Part shown: piece after piece, positions 34,819 to 46,062 of the stretch
Numbering within the stretch: the stretch's first letter is position 1
How the letters are laid out: each line of letters begins with the position of its first letter
NCBI GenBank assembly: GCA_002286855.1
Contig: NRSV01000048.1
Span: 124,001-188,000 of the forward strand
From: Bipolaris cookei
Lineage: Eukaryota > Ascomycota > Dothideomycetes > Pleosporales > Pleosporaceae
DNA: 64,000 nt
Reading direction: 5' to 3'
Translations under genes and position numbers: made by a program
The notes under the pieces: model-generated
What the model was told of the DNA's origin: nothing
What the model saw: only the letters and a program-made list of their open reading frames with translations
Database searches by the model: none

Positions 34819-36176
34819 AGATTGTCACCCACCAGTGTTTTCCATTACTCGCCTCCAACAGCAACTCGTCTTGATGGCTTGTCATTGGGGGTCCTGGGCT
34901 CGGGCCTCGCGGCCCGCCTCTCTCTCTTCAATTTCCTTTATGTGATCCTTCCTAGCTCTAATGGGTTCGTGAGTTTTGTCTCGGATGTGGGGGGGGGGGG
35001 TGTGTGTATCTCAGTGTCTTCGGCTAGCCAAATCTGTGTGGTTCCATTGCGATAAAGGACGGTCACAGTCAGTCTCATTTCCAGCGCTTGTGACTTGTCG
35101 GTCATGATGTTTGGGGGCGGGGGCGTCTCTTCCTCCCATCTTCAACCCTTTTTTTTTCTCAACCTCGTGAAAGGGAAAAAAAGGGGAAAAGCATCACGAA
35201 GATCATGACCAAGTCTATGTGTACACTAGTCTAAACTTTACAGTATGGAGATTTATTTTGCTGCTGCTTCTATACTTTTTTGTTTCTTCTACTATGCCAC
35301 GTGATTCTTAGTGATGTACATATGTTAACCTGGTGCTCGCAGCGACAAAACGTCCGGGTGTCTCGGATCAAATCATCAGACTTCCCCCCCTTTTTTTTCT
35401 TTTTTTTTACAAACAAAGCCACTCATATTGAACTATACGTTGTCGGCTTTATCACATGATACCCCGTAAACAGGGTACTTGCATTCCACTCTTTGTCCCC
35501 TTCCCCTCCCTTTGTCTTCCCAACCAACCAACCAACCACCACCTGCCCCCTCGTTCCCCTACCAAACCCTTAAACCACACATGAATATATCCCCTCCCAC
35601 TTCGCCGCCACCCCATCGAATTCCAGATCAACACTCTAGATAGCGTCGTTGGGCAAGTGGCTATGCTATCGCCTTCCCAAGCTCATGCATATGGGAAAGT
35701 TATGAGGCGGGGATCACGGGTGTAAGTGGGGTCAATGACTACAGTTCGAATTGGTGTACTGACGCGTCTTGTAGTCGAACCCCGTACGGCGCATGATTGG
35801 TTTTTGTATCTTTTGGGGGGAGGAGAGGGCAAGGGGGACATGGCACGGAGGAGAATGTAGGATGTATAGGGTTTTGGGTAAGATATGAGGGTTTATCCCT
35901 TTTCTTTTACGTTCTCTTTTCAAACGTATGCGCAAGTGTGTGATCATGTACCACAGCGGTAAGTATTTTGTTTTAGATTCAACTACACGTTTTCGGGGCA
36001 TAACGTGGATATCTGGATTATTCACTTGAAGCATAGTACTACAATGATGCACAGTAAAGGTTCAAGTTACAACGAACTCCTTTTCACGGGGATATAAAAG
36101 TTTCAATATGAAATAGCCCGGAGTTCTATTAATACCCCTTGATACACACTATTTTCCTTTCGCTAACATGCATACG
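34819..36176. other. Intergenic region between convergent NHP6 and SEC11
   Basis: T-rich 3' UTR-like sequence follows NHP6. A G-run at 34990-34999, T-runs near 35145-35155 and 35390-35408, and CCAACCAAC repeats near 35520-35537 are visible. No gene is supported. Confidence 0.5.
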
Positions 36177-36804
36177 TTATTCCCTTTGCAACACCACCAT
36201 AACACCCATAATTCCCAACATGACTTGCTTCAGCCATGGATGCTCGCTCAGCAGAATGGTAACGTATCCCACAAACGGTATGAAACCAACAACACTTCCA
36301 ATCACGTCCTCCTTACGGTTAAGGAAGGACTGTCCACGAGCATAGAGTTCCGTATCGTCTGCAAGGTTGTTGTCACCTTTTGTGAGGAGGCGGAGAGGCG
36401 TTTTACTAAACCACAATTGTCAGCACATATTCCTCTTTTAGAAAAAAAACATCATGCCACATCCTGACCTAATGCTATAAAAGTTTAGAACATAAAGAAA
36501 GTATTACTCACCCTCCACCGTATCTCCTAACTACCCGATGCACAATCGGAATATCCTTGCCCTTGACATTGTACACGACAATCTCCCCGATTTGCGTATC
36601 TAGCCCTCTGTTCCACAGGAACAACAAGTCGCCTCGCTGGAACGCAGGCTCCATGGATCCAGACAGTACAACGACAATGGGTGATGGCGAGTCCGCGACG
36701 ACAGAGAGTCCCTTCCACATCATGAACGCGGTAGACAGCACAAGCGCAAAGTTGAGGACCTGTGCGGCGAGTTGCCGCGGTTGCATTCCTGCGACACCGA
36801 ACAT
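36177..36804 (-). CDS. SEC11: Signal peptidase complex catalytic subunit Sec11
   Basis: Two exons (36804-36512, 36405-36177) encode 173 aa. The N-terminal membrane helix (LNFALVLSTAFMMWKGLSVV) is followed by the S26B catalytic motifs: Ser50 in LSGSMEP, His89 in IVHRVV, and Asp109 and Asp115 in TKGDNNLADD. The spacings (39, 20 and 6 residues) equal those of yeast Sec11 Ser44/His83/Asp103/Asp109. LLFLWNR and ARGQSFLNRKEDVIG match the fungal family, and a C-terminal hydrophobic stretch (VMLGIMGVMVVL) is the usual second segment. It cleaves signal peptides in the ER membrane. The 106-nt intron splits a Gly codon. ATG 36804 gives the expected length. Confidence 0.97.
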
Positions 36805-38091
36805 AGTTGCGGGTTTGAGGGTTGAATGCTGAGCAGAGCAAAAGTCGTAGATCCGCGGTGGATGCGTGAGGTTGCTTGTCCGTTTGTCAAATTCTCTATT
36901 GCAAGAATTGATGTCCTTGTTCGGTGTATACGTGCGTGTGTGTGTGTCGTAGACAGTAGACTTTAAAAGCGGACGGCGCAGCGGGATTTGCGCGTCGTCG
37001 TTGGAGGTTATGGTTGCGAAGGGTAAATGCCAGATGTCCTTGGATTGGTTGTTGCGGGCAGCTTAGTCAACTCCCGAGCCGTGAGCGACCAACTCCGCAG
37101 GCGCTATATGAGGTGCCGCTGCCAAGACAATGGATGTACGGAGGGTACGGTAGGGCTGGGAGGCTACATGGCGACTAGCGAGAAAGCTGATTCATATTTA
37201 GTGAGCTGAATACTTGTTGAGAAACTTGATGGTCAAAGAGTATATAGGTGGGTGAGATAACACAGGTCGTTGCAACAAGCTCTACACTTCGCGGCTTGTC
37301 CATTTCCTTGCACATGGCACCCTTGTAGTCGAGGGAACTAACACTTAAATTTACTAGCACCAAAAACACGCCAACTAAGTATCTGGACCTCATACTAGTC
37401 AAAGAATGTTCTCATGAAATATGATTTCGAGATTCTGGGGATCAGATGAACGAGGCAGCGTCAAGGAAAATGAAGCAAGAGATGCATCATACAACGAACA
37501 TCGTAGCATAGGCTCGAAGAACCCTCTCTTTGACGGTGTTCTTCGCGATACTAGCTAGTTTAGTAAATCGACGAATCTGATAAGTATGGAGATTGATAAA
37601 AAGTCGAGTTCAGCCGGCAGTTCAAGAAGCGCACTAAAAGTAAATATTGCAAAGCCTGGACTTGGGTAAAGGTAGCTTCAAGCAGTGACGAATGCAGGTA
37701 ATAGGCAGCAAGTTTGTTTATAAGTCCTCCACTCATATAAGTACATCTGAAATCAAGCTTTCCCGGCCGCCCGACTGTACCTCGAGCCTGAATAACAATA
37801 ACCTCAGTACATACCGACCAGTTGAACTACGACAAGACTAAACATTTGGAATACCATGGAGCAGTTAGATCCTGGAAGTCTAGTTCAATATCAGGGCTCA
37901 GTTTCTCCTCTACCATCATGACCAGCAGTAGTCTGTACAGATGACATGACACCTAAGAACTTACTGCGAAGCCGCCCATGCGGTGTTCCTACAATTCTTA
38001 TATTGGTTTTAGGCAGCCTGAAATTGTGAGCATCTTTCAACAAACCCCCAAACATGCTAACCTAGACAGTCGCTGGGCAACTCCAGGAGAC
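36805..38091. other. Intergenic region, partly AT-rich
   Basis: This contains the SEC11 promoter (CGCA-rich, 36810-37030), then AT-richer sequence from about 37190. One short minus-strand frame with a signal-peptide-like start (37175-37393) is listed separately. No other gene is supported. Confidence 0.45.
37175..37393 (-). CDS. Possible small secreted protein, weak candidate
   Basis: A 72-aa frame starts MRSRYLVGVFLVLVNLSVSS, which has the basic start, hydrophobic core and small residues of a signal peptide, then LDYKGAMCKEMDK and two Cys in all. No homology is recognised, and the frame is short enough to arise by chance. It could be a small effector-like peptide or spurious. Confidence 0.2.
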   Translation of the reverse strand: MRSRYLVGVFLVLVNLSVSSLDYKGAMCKEMDKPRSVELVATTCVISPTYILFDHQVSQQVFSSLNMNQLSR

Positions 38092-38936
38092 ATGAGCGGA
38101 TACGATCCGTTCGTGCCAATTCTACAGGGGGAAATAGTAGCAAGGGTACCAGGGTTGGAAGATGCATATGAGATGGCTAAAAATCACCTCGGCTCTTCCC
38201 TGGACTTGGAGTACTGGCGGGAGAGAATGGGAAGTCTGACCATTGATTCTGATCTCGAATCAGACCCGGGAGACTCCATGGACACCGAATACCAGCAAAC
38301 CTTACGCGCAAGCCGAGACGACTATTTGCGCCGGAGTCCTGCAAGCAGAAGCTTTCCGACGCCCTCTCAATCGCCCCCAAGCACATTACAAAGTGCGCAA
38401 GTTAGTTGTACTGTTGCAACTCAAAACCCTACCGTACCTTTTGGAGTCTCCCTGCCTAATAACACTATAGACCTCACAGACGAGGAAGACCTTGCAGACA
38501 AGCACAACCCAAAAGAAAAAGAGCCAGCCACGAAACCGCTATTCCAACAGTCTAACATCCTAGACAGTACCAGTCTCTCTAACATTCGCAACCAACCAAC
38601 CAGCGACACCGTAGACGGCGAACTGTAAGTCCCATCCTTAGCCCTCCCCCCCCCCCAAAAAAAAACTCTAACTCTCTTCCTACAGATCCCAAAGCAAAAA
38701 ATTCATCCACGTCCCTGTCGGCTCCACAAACCAAATCCGCATGCTCCATCAGCAATCCATCTGGAACAGACCCTACTTCCGCGACCCCCGCCGTGGCCTC
38801 AACCACTTCGACTACATCAACAACACCTGGGTCCCCCGCCACCCCGACCTCCGCTACATCAATCTAGACGACTTCCACTTCGCCGCCGAGTACTTCGAAA
38901 GCGACAGCTTCGGAATCCGCAATCCACGCGATGCCG

Positions 38937-38976
<40 letters not shown>

Positions 38977-39382
38977 CGAAAACCACAGCACCGCGCTGGC
39001 ACAATGCCATGCGGGGTGGAACGTTGCGGATCGCCTCGATATGCACGATCTCATGGAGCATATAGTGGATAAGCTGGAGGCGATTAAACCGGATAAAGGT
39101 GAGGTTATGGTGTTTGCTTGCCGGATCTTCGGGAAAGCGCGAGGTGTGGATTTGCTGAGGCATTATCGGTTGAAGGAGTATCTAGCGAAGTATATTGCGG
39201 AGAATTGGTGGGGGTATGTTCGGGATGAGGAGTTGGGGCCCTTGTTTGTGGAGAGGTTGGAGCGGTTGCCGGAGTTGGATCGGAATGTGTGTCAGAAACG
39301 GCTGGAGGCGTTGAATGAGTGGTTGGATAGGGAGGATGGTGAGGAGGATGAGCAACGTGACGAAAACATAGAGATTGGTTGA
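38092..39382 (+). CDS. Hypothetical protein with SIM-like motif and poly-Ser tract
   Basis: Two exons (38092-38624, 38686-39382) give 409 aa; an upstream in-frame ATG at 37978 would give 447. The N-terminal 180 residues are mostly disordered (SRSFPTPSQSPPST). They contain NTIDLTDEED (residues 124-133), a close match to the hydrophobic-acidic SUMO-interacting motif. The second half is more structured: RPYFRDPRRGLNHFDYI, a run of 13 Ser encoded by a TAG-type microsatellite, then DMHDLMEHIVDKLEAI and FGKARGVDLLRHYRLKEYLA. That order resembles the helical region following BTB domains in fungal proteins, but no BTB core is present. The C-terminus is acidic. The family is not recognised. The intron (38625-38685) is canonical. 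Confidence 0.8.
38938..38976 (+). repeat. Trinucleotide microsatellite inside a CDS
   Basis: Thirteen TAG-phase units, read as AGT codons, encode a poly-Ser run in the hypothetical protein at 38092-39382. Copy-number change would alter length without frameshift. Confidence 0.95.
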
Positions 39383-39630
39383 TGTTTTATAGATTGAGCG
39401 GCCTCTTTATCAAGGGAATCATTGCCAACGCACGAATAATGGCGTAATAAAAGCCTGACGGCTTTGTGCATCCATAGCATTCATGTTACTATTCAAGGCT
39501 TGGTTCTGTATCCTATGACAAAAACTAATTTGGACTAGAAAAGACATAGTCTGAAACATAAATCCGTCCAAATCCGTGTTCTACAATACTCCATAAGAGC
39601 TTGAAACTACCATGTACCACTCGCGGCAGC

Positions 39631-41546
39631 TTAGTCAGAATCACTTTCGAATTCAGGTACATTCGGGTCTGGTGGAAGCACACACTGTTAGTCAGAGATC
39701 GTTAATACTCACTCAGTTTACAGCGCCCACATACCTCTTAGTGCCATGTACTCAAAGGTACCACCGGCCTTCTCCATCAAGTTTTCTCTTACCAAATTCG
39801 ATTGCTCTTCTGGGAGCAGGGTGTCTGTATCTGCCATGTCGACCGACAGGCGAATACCTTGGTTCCCCGGGCCCAATCTGTCTATGAAATCCAACAAACC
39901 ATCCATGGTGAACTTTGAGATACCAGAAATGGTGACGGTGCGGAGATTGGGCAGGCTGGCTAGATGTGGAAGTACGTCGTCGTTGAGCTCCAGCCCGCTG
40001 ACATACAAGTCTTCGAGCAGGACAAGATCGGCGACAACGGTTTTGAGATGATTGTCGCGCAATACCTCAGGAAGGATGAGGTGCAAATCGCGCAATTGGC
40101 GGAGCTGCCTCAAAGATTCAACGAGAATGTCAAGATCGTCGCGAAACATGCCTTCTGTGTCGCCACTCAGGAATAATACTCGTAGGGAGGACTGTTGGTG
40201 CACGAGAGCTTGATGGAATGATTTGTGGTCTTTGAGCGTGTAGGAATCTATCTCTAGACTGCTGAGTTGAATCTTTTCTTCCAGCAGTACAGGGGTAATA
40301 ATGGCAGCCCCGGACTGCAGTTTGGAGAAGCTGAGACGCTGAAGGTTTGAACATTTTTGCAGCCATGATATAGTTTCGAGGAAGACATCATTTTCGGTTG
40401 CCTCGAGGTCAACGGTGCCGTGGATATCTTCGATACGCAGTGTTTTCAAAGCCGTACATCCTTTTAGGAGAGCTAGGTGCGGTATTGAGTCTTTGGTCAC
40501 ACATAGGCGAAGATCTTCGAGCGATTTTCCATGGCTGCTCAATGCGAGGAAGGTCTCGGCACCTGCTTCAACATCGCTGATGGTTTGTAGCGTTTGCAGC
40601 GTATTAGGTCGCATAGAGGAAAGGAACTTCGCAAACTTTTGGTCGTTGTTAGTAGAGCGCCATGTGTAGATCATCAGAGAACTGAAGTGTGGACAATGCT
40701 CGTAGATCGATGCGTGGACTAGCTCGTCTTCCAGTGGCTTGCCATCCCATAATTCGAGGCTTTGTAGCCGTGGGAGACGCGGTGTCCATCGTACAAGAGC
40801 ACCAGGTTGAACTCCAAGATATTAGTCGTTTCTTCAATTGACTTGGACAAGCTTGTACGTACGTTCCCCACTAATCACCTCAAGAGTGGGTGTGTGTTGT
40901 GTCACAACTGCAGAATGTCAGAATCGAACACAGTATGAAATTTAGATCGCAGACACACCTTCACCAATGGCATCGATAACGTCTGCTGTCTTGATTCGCG
41001 TAAATTTCCTGCCTTTTATGTTCGTCAGGGTCTCTGTCTTCTCAAACTGCTTCAATGGACCGGAGAAGAATTGTCTATGGGTGTTAGTGTCTTAGTTCAG
41101 ACGGCCTGGATGAGACTCGACTGACTTTGAGATCTTGGCACGGAATTGGTCATCTTCGAGAAGGTAACCGAGATCGCGGAAGTCGAGCGACCTGATATAA
41201 CGACAATATGGGAAAAGAGTGGCGCCAAGGCTCGAGGCAACAATGGACCGCCATAAGATGGACCATTTCTGGATAGTGAGTAGATTAGTGGCGGCCGGTA
41301 AACCGTAGATATCTTCCCCGCCACCCCGAACCGGTGCAAGATGGTGAGATCTTTTGTTCGTATCAGCAAAGACAATAATCGACTTAGCCGGACTGGTGTC
41401 AAGTACTTGTACAGATGAGTTAACGCAGGAACGGCAAGGGCGCGGCTCGCACAAGCGCAGTTGAAGAGGGTATCAAATTGCTCCTGGCTAGCGAGTTCCT
41501 CGCATAACAGATGTAAAATATCGTCTGGGAGCACCGCTTGAGCCAT
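39631..41546 (-). CDS. F-box-like / leucine-rich-repeat protein
   Basis: Six exons (41546-41407, 41350-41126, 41074-40959, 40907-40863, 40811-39735, 39668-39631) join in phase to 546 aa. The N-terminus, VLPDDILHLLCEELASQEQF followed by TLFNCACASRALAVPALTHLY, has F-box-like form. A long series of irregular leucine-rich repeats follows (for example LEDLRLCVTKDSIPHLALLK, LLEDLYVSGLELNDDVLPHL, LPNLRTVTISGISKFTMDGL). Such fungal proteins usually act as SCF ubiquitin-ligase substrate adaptors; no substrate is suggested. The last exon is only 38 nt and gives an acidic tail, DPNVPEFESDSD. If its intron is retained, the protein ends instead at LRGMWAL. It is divergent from RAD9, 175 bp away. Confidence 0.85.
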
Positions 41547-41721
41547 GACGTCTTGGATGGGCTATTCATGAAGTTATGTTGTTTACCATACTGCGAGTAG
41601 CAGGCGCGATGATGTCAATACGCTAGCGCGTCAAAACGCGGTCTTTCCGCTTTCGGCCACCTCACAAGCGCTGCTGTATTACATGCACTGCCTCTCGCCA
41701 CTATGCGAATAGTCATACGAC
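41547..41721. promoter_or_regulatory. Bidirectional promoter with MCB-like inverted repeat
   Basis: The 175-bp region between the F-box-like gene and RAD9 contains CGCGT-CAAA-ACGCG at 41627-41640, an inverted pair of half MluI cell-cycle-box (MBF) elements. MBF-type sites commonly drive G1/S genes, including checkpoint genes, in fungi. The sequence is direct; factor binding is inferred. Confidence 0.4.
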
Positions 41722-43073
41722 ATGGTCGTTCTCAACTTCACCCTCACCCCCGAGGCGGCTTCTAAAGTCCATGATCTTCTTGTCTGTCTAGGCAAATTCA
41801 GCGACACCGTAGCCATCGAAGCGCGTCGAGAAAAGGTGGGTTTGCCGTTCTTCCTCAAACTCAGCCCGTCGTCTCATACGTTCCGTCTCAGTTCACATTC
41901 ACTGCACTCAACTCTTCCAAATCCGCATATGCCGCCGTTACTTTAGATGGCAGGCAATTCTTCGCCAGCTATGAATGTGTGCCAAACCATGGTGGACCTG
42001 ATGGTCGCTTCACGTGCAGCATGTACACCAAGGCCCTCTTGTCAGTCTTCAAAGGGCGCCTGTACGATCCAGTAGGACGGAATGGTGCGATAGACCTCTG
42101 TCAAGTGAGCGTGCAAGAACGAGAGAACGAGACACAATGTCGGTTCATTGTCAAGATGGTTTGCAACCAGGGTGTTATCAAAACGTACAAGCTCACCTAC
42201 GAAGCTGTGGATGTGATGCACGCACTATTTGATCGGTCAGTAGCAAAAAATCGGTGGACCATGCACGCTGGTGCTGTGAGGGAGTACATCGAGTATTTTG
42301 GTACCAAAACCGAAATGCTCGACATATTTGCAGGAGACGACGGTCGCTGCGTATTCAAGAGTTATACCGAAAAGATCTCCAACGGAAAGGAGATCTTGAA
42401 GCACCCACTTGTCACAGCCGTGGCCATCAACACATCGGATTTCGAAGAGTTCGTCGTACAAGCTGGCATGCACATCATCATCAATGTCAAAGATTTCAAA
42501 GCCATTGTCATGCATGCAGACACTCTAAAAACGAACCTGAAAGCCTTCTACTCTCAGCCAACCCGGCCGTTACAATTCAGCTATGGATGCGACGGCCTGT
42601 TTTGCGAATTCACGTTGATGACTTCGGGCAACTACACCGCTGCTCCTCCCGCACCCATACCTACCCCCGCGCCCCAGACAGCACACAACAGGAAAACACC
42701 TCGTACGCCATCAACAACGACAATGGAGCGTGAAGGCAGTCGCAGCTTTCAGTCCGATATGCCTCCACCAGTACAGCCAGCATCTTGGCGCGAGGGTTCA
42801 ACCCGCCTAGGATCTCGCCAGACCTCAGTACAAGCACAGTCTCCGCATCGCGATCCCGAAAGTCTTTTCGTGCCTGAAGATGAGGATGCGGCGTGGGCGC
42901 CTATGGATTATGAGAAAGAAGAGACTCTTGGCTGGGATGCCAGTGCCACCCACGATGCATCAGCTTTCCCAACCTTTACAGATAGCGGCAGTACTTCGAA
43001 GGCAAACACGTCCGAAAACAATGAAGTATTCGAGCCCACTCAGCGTGTATCACAGATAAAGGGATTGTGGTAG
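41722..43073 (+). CDS. RAD9: DNA damage checkpoint clamp subunit Rad9
   Basis: Two exons (41722-41835, 41892-43073) encode 431 aa. The PCNA-like clamp fold covers about residues 1-260. Its start, MVVLNFTLTPEAASKVHDLL, leads after the splice into FTFTALNSSKSAYAAVTLDG and FASYEC, a typical Rad9 pattern. TKALLSVFKGR and HIIINVKDFKAIVMHADTLK follow. The tail from about 260 on is disordered and Ser/Thr-rich (TAHNRKTPRTPSTTT, ESLFVPEDEDAAW), as expected for the phosphorylated tail that recruits TopBP1/Rad4-type proteins. It ends RVSQIKGLW. Rad9 forms the 9-1-1 clamp with Rad1 and Hus1 and activates ATR/Mec1 signalling. The 56-nt intron has donor GTGGGT and acceptor TCTCAG. It is divergent from the F-box-like gene. 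Confidence 0.95.
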
Positions 43074-43529
43074 CCGAGTGGCGTTGGTGGAGGCATCGCA
43101 CAGTGTAGGGAAAACAACTTGAAAGTTCGAGCAGACACCAGATAGATGGACTTCGTTTAGATATTGTTCTGCGCATTTTTAGACACCACGACGTAACGGT
43201 ACAATACGATACGTGTGTAAAGTAACACATGACTCTCTAACAATTATTTTCCTGTTTTGACACTAGAATATGGGTACAATATTGCTAAGAGTACTAGAGG
43301 GTTGCCAATTTATATCAAAAGCCGGATTTTTATTGTCTGCGCCTGCATCGTTTTTGCAGTGTCCATGTGTGCCGGCAACGTGAAGATACGACGGAATGAC
43401 GTGGGTCTCGCGTACATACTTACCGGCGGATGGTGGGGCTCAAAGAGAAAACAGTAGACTCCCGCCATTCAAAGACCGCAGTCTGGGAACGAAGCAAATT
43501 CTCGATATAGTCGATTTCAGTTCTTCCCA
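43074..43529. other. Intergenic region, RAD9 to THI20
   Basis: This holds the RAD9 3' UTR and the THI20 promoter. I looked for a TPP-riboswitch pattern in the leader and found none that is convincing. No gene is seen. Confidence 0.45.
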
Positions 43530-45386
43530 ATGCCGCCAAAACGTATCTTGATAATTGCTGGCTCAGATAGTTCCGGTGGGGCGTACGTACGCATACATGC
43601 ATCCGCCCCTCCTTCAATCAGCCAGTTAAACTAACTACTTACCCATACCAACAGTGGACTAGAAGCTGATCAGAAGGTTATTGCAGCACATGGCTGCTAT
43701 GCTATGACTGCTACTACCGCGTTGACAGCACAAAATACGCTAGGTGTGCAAGACATACATCATACACCCCCGGACTTTGTGAAGAAGCAGATTGATGCTG
43801 TTTGTGATGATATCGGAGCCGATGTTGTCAAGACTGGTAGGTCTACAAATAGATGATAGCACAATGTGTCGGTTTCAAGACGATGAAGCTCACGTTTTAC
43901 AGGCATGCTTGCGTCAGCAGAGACGATCAAGATTGTCGCTGATGCATTGAAGAGACACAGTATTAGCACGAGTGTTGTTGACCCTGTATGTTCTGGCTAC
44001 CTGTTCCATCTGGATGATTAGACACAGCCAATGATCTGAATCACATTCTAGGTAACTGTCTCGACATCAGGTTCACAACTTCTACCCGAAGCTGCGGTTA
44101 CAACACTAATCGAACATCTTTTCCCTTACACAACGCTTCTAACACCAAACCTCCCAGAGGCAAAGCTTCTTTTGAAAGCCGCAGGCATTAAAGTGCCGGA
44201 CCCGCAGAACGTCGATGACGTTGTCGCGATGGCACGTCATATCCACGAGAGAGGGCCCAAATGGGTGCTACTTAAGGGAGGCCACCTACCATTAACGCGC
44301 GGTCACTTTGTCAGTAAAGAGGAGGCGGGCCGGGAAGTAGTGCTAAACGTGCTAGTTGGAGACAGTGGTGTCACCTTGATAGAGAGTGATTACTTACAAT
44401 CGAAGAACACCCATGGCACAGGGTGTTCACTTGCTTCAGCAATCTCGTGCAACCTTGCTCTCGGTATGCCAATGATCAAGGCTGTAAAGGAAGCCAATCG
44501 GTACATTGAAGCTGGAATCAGAACAGCGACGGCAATCGGGCGGGGGAGTGGACCGATCAATCACTTCCATTCAATATACACTCTCCCTTTCACTCCCGGT
44601 AACTTCATCTCGTACCTGCTTGATCGAGATGAAGTGCAAATACCGTGGAAAGAGTATACGGAGCATGAATTTGTACAGAGGATGGGAGACGGAACACTGC
44701 CACTTGAAAAGTTCATGTACTATCTTGTGCAAGATTATCAGTTCCTTGTAAGTCCTCTAGTCCATTCATGCCAGGTAGCTTTTTATCACAGAAATGGCTT
44801 ATGATCTTATAGGTGCAATTTGCAAGAGCTACCGCTCTCGCAGCATACAAATCCAGCAACCTCAAAGACATTGGTCGGTCCGTCCAACAGGTTGTCACCC
44901 TCCAAGAGGAAATTCAGCTTCATATTGATTTCTGCAAAGAATATGGACTCTCTGAAGCTGATATTATCAGCGAGGAAGAGGACCAGGCTACCACTGCATA
45001 CACGCGCTACGTCCTTGACATTGGAATGTCTCAAGACTTCCTTGCCTTGCAGATAGCTCTTCTCCCTTGCCTGATAGGCTACGGCATTATTGCTAAGCGG
45101 CTATATGAGGACCCAAACACAGTCAGGACTGGCAGTAGATACTGGAAGTGGATCGAACAGTATGTAGCGGATGAGTACAGGGGTGCGATGATGAGGGGAA
45201 GCGAGCTTGTGGAGAAACATGCAGCAGGCCTTAGTCCAAGCAGAGTGGAGGAGCTAGCTAAGGTATTTGTCCATGCGACTAAAGTAAGTACTGATGGTAA
45301 AGTGGGTGCTTCATGAGTGCGCTAACGGAAAGCAGATGGAAAGAGGTTTCTGGGACATGGGATTGCGGGCTGGCAAAAAGGTTTGA
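43530..45386 (+). CDS. THI20: Bifunctional HMP/HMP-P kinase and TenA-domain thiamine enzyme
   Basis: Six exons (43530-43582, 43655-43836, 43903-43985, 44052-44747, 44813-45283, 45336-45386) give 511 aa. The N-terminal half is ThiD-type ribokinase: IAGSDSSGGAGLEADQKVIA, DPVTVSTSGSQLLPEAA, LTPNLPEAKLLL, and the anion-hole block KNTHGTGCSLASAI. The C-terminal part from about residue 300 is a TenA/Thi-4 domain (EHEFVQRMGDGTLPLEKFMY, LVQDYQFLVQFARATALAAY) with the likely catalytic Cys in ALLPCLIGYG. This fusion equals yeast Thi20 (551 aa). It phosphorylates hydroxymethylpyrimidine twice and, through TenA, salvages degraded thiamine pyrimidine. The last exon is small and ends MGLRAGKKV. No thiamine riboswitch is seen. 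Confidence 0.96.
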
Positions 45387-46062
45387 ATTGAGTTGGATAG
45401 ATGGGTAGTGGATGCATGCCATGTCACCCTGTTACCAGACATAGGCCATGCTACCATTTCAACATGTTTGTTGCAATCGAGACTCTAGCCTTTTGTAAAA
45501 GTCAATGCATTGATGACGGAAGGTCCGTGGGGCAGCCTCTATCTGAAGCGGTGAATGCATTGCTTGTTGCTGGTGGTGGTGTTGTTGTTCCTCGTTCGCT
45601 ACGTGTCGGGCCTCATTCGCATCAGAGCATCAGCCCCACCAACAACAATATGGAGGCGCATGTCAAATTCTGCAGCCTCTAGGTGGAATGGTAGTGTATC
45701 TACAGTTCGGCCCAAGAGTGGCGAAATGGAATTCTTAGTGGCCTCCCCGGCCTGATAACGGCAAGTTCTGCGCTAACCCGAAATGGCCAGACCCTTCGCT
45801 CTAGTGCCGCTAGCGTCTCAAAAAATGTGCAAGCGCAACAGAGGCAAGGCAACTTTTCCTGGCGCGTTCTGCCCTTTCACTTCTTCTCTCATACACCTTC
45901 GCCCTCTTCTATCAGTGCTTCTTTTATCGCACAACCCGCGATACTCTTTCCGTCGCTTTACAACATCTTAATACACCCTCGCGGTCTCAGATCTCGAAAC
46001 ACGCTTTCTTGGACCCGAACGGCGCTTCTTTGACGCCAGTCTCTACCAAACACACACATATC
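45387..46062. other. Intergenic region, THI20 to DBP2
   Basis: The final 200 bp is CT-rich with TTTCCT and CTTTC tracts, as in highly expressed fungal promoters, leading into the DBP2 leader. A short TGGTGG repeat lies near 45571-45584. No gene is supported. Confidence 0.45.

Noticed and set aside
35741..35760. GTTCGAATTG, another possible tRNA B box
   Set aside because: It deviates from the consensus end (TCC) and no cloverleaf can be drawn around it.
43583..43654. First THI20 intron as a possible TPP riboswitch
   Set aside because: At 72 nt it is too short and lacks the conserved TPP-aptamer elements. It looks like an ordinary intron.
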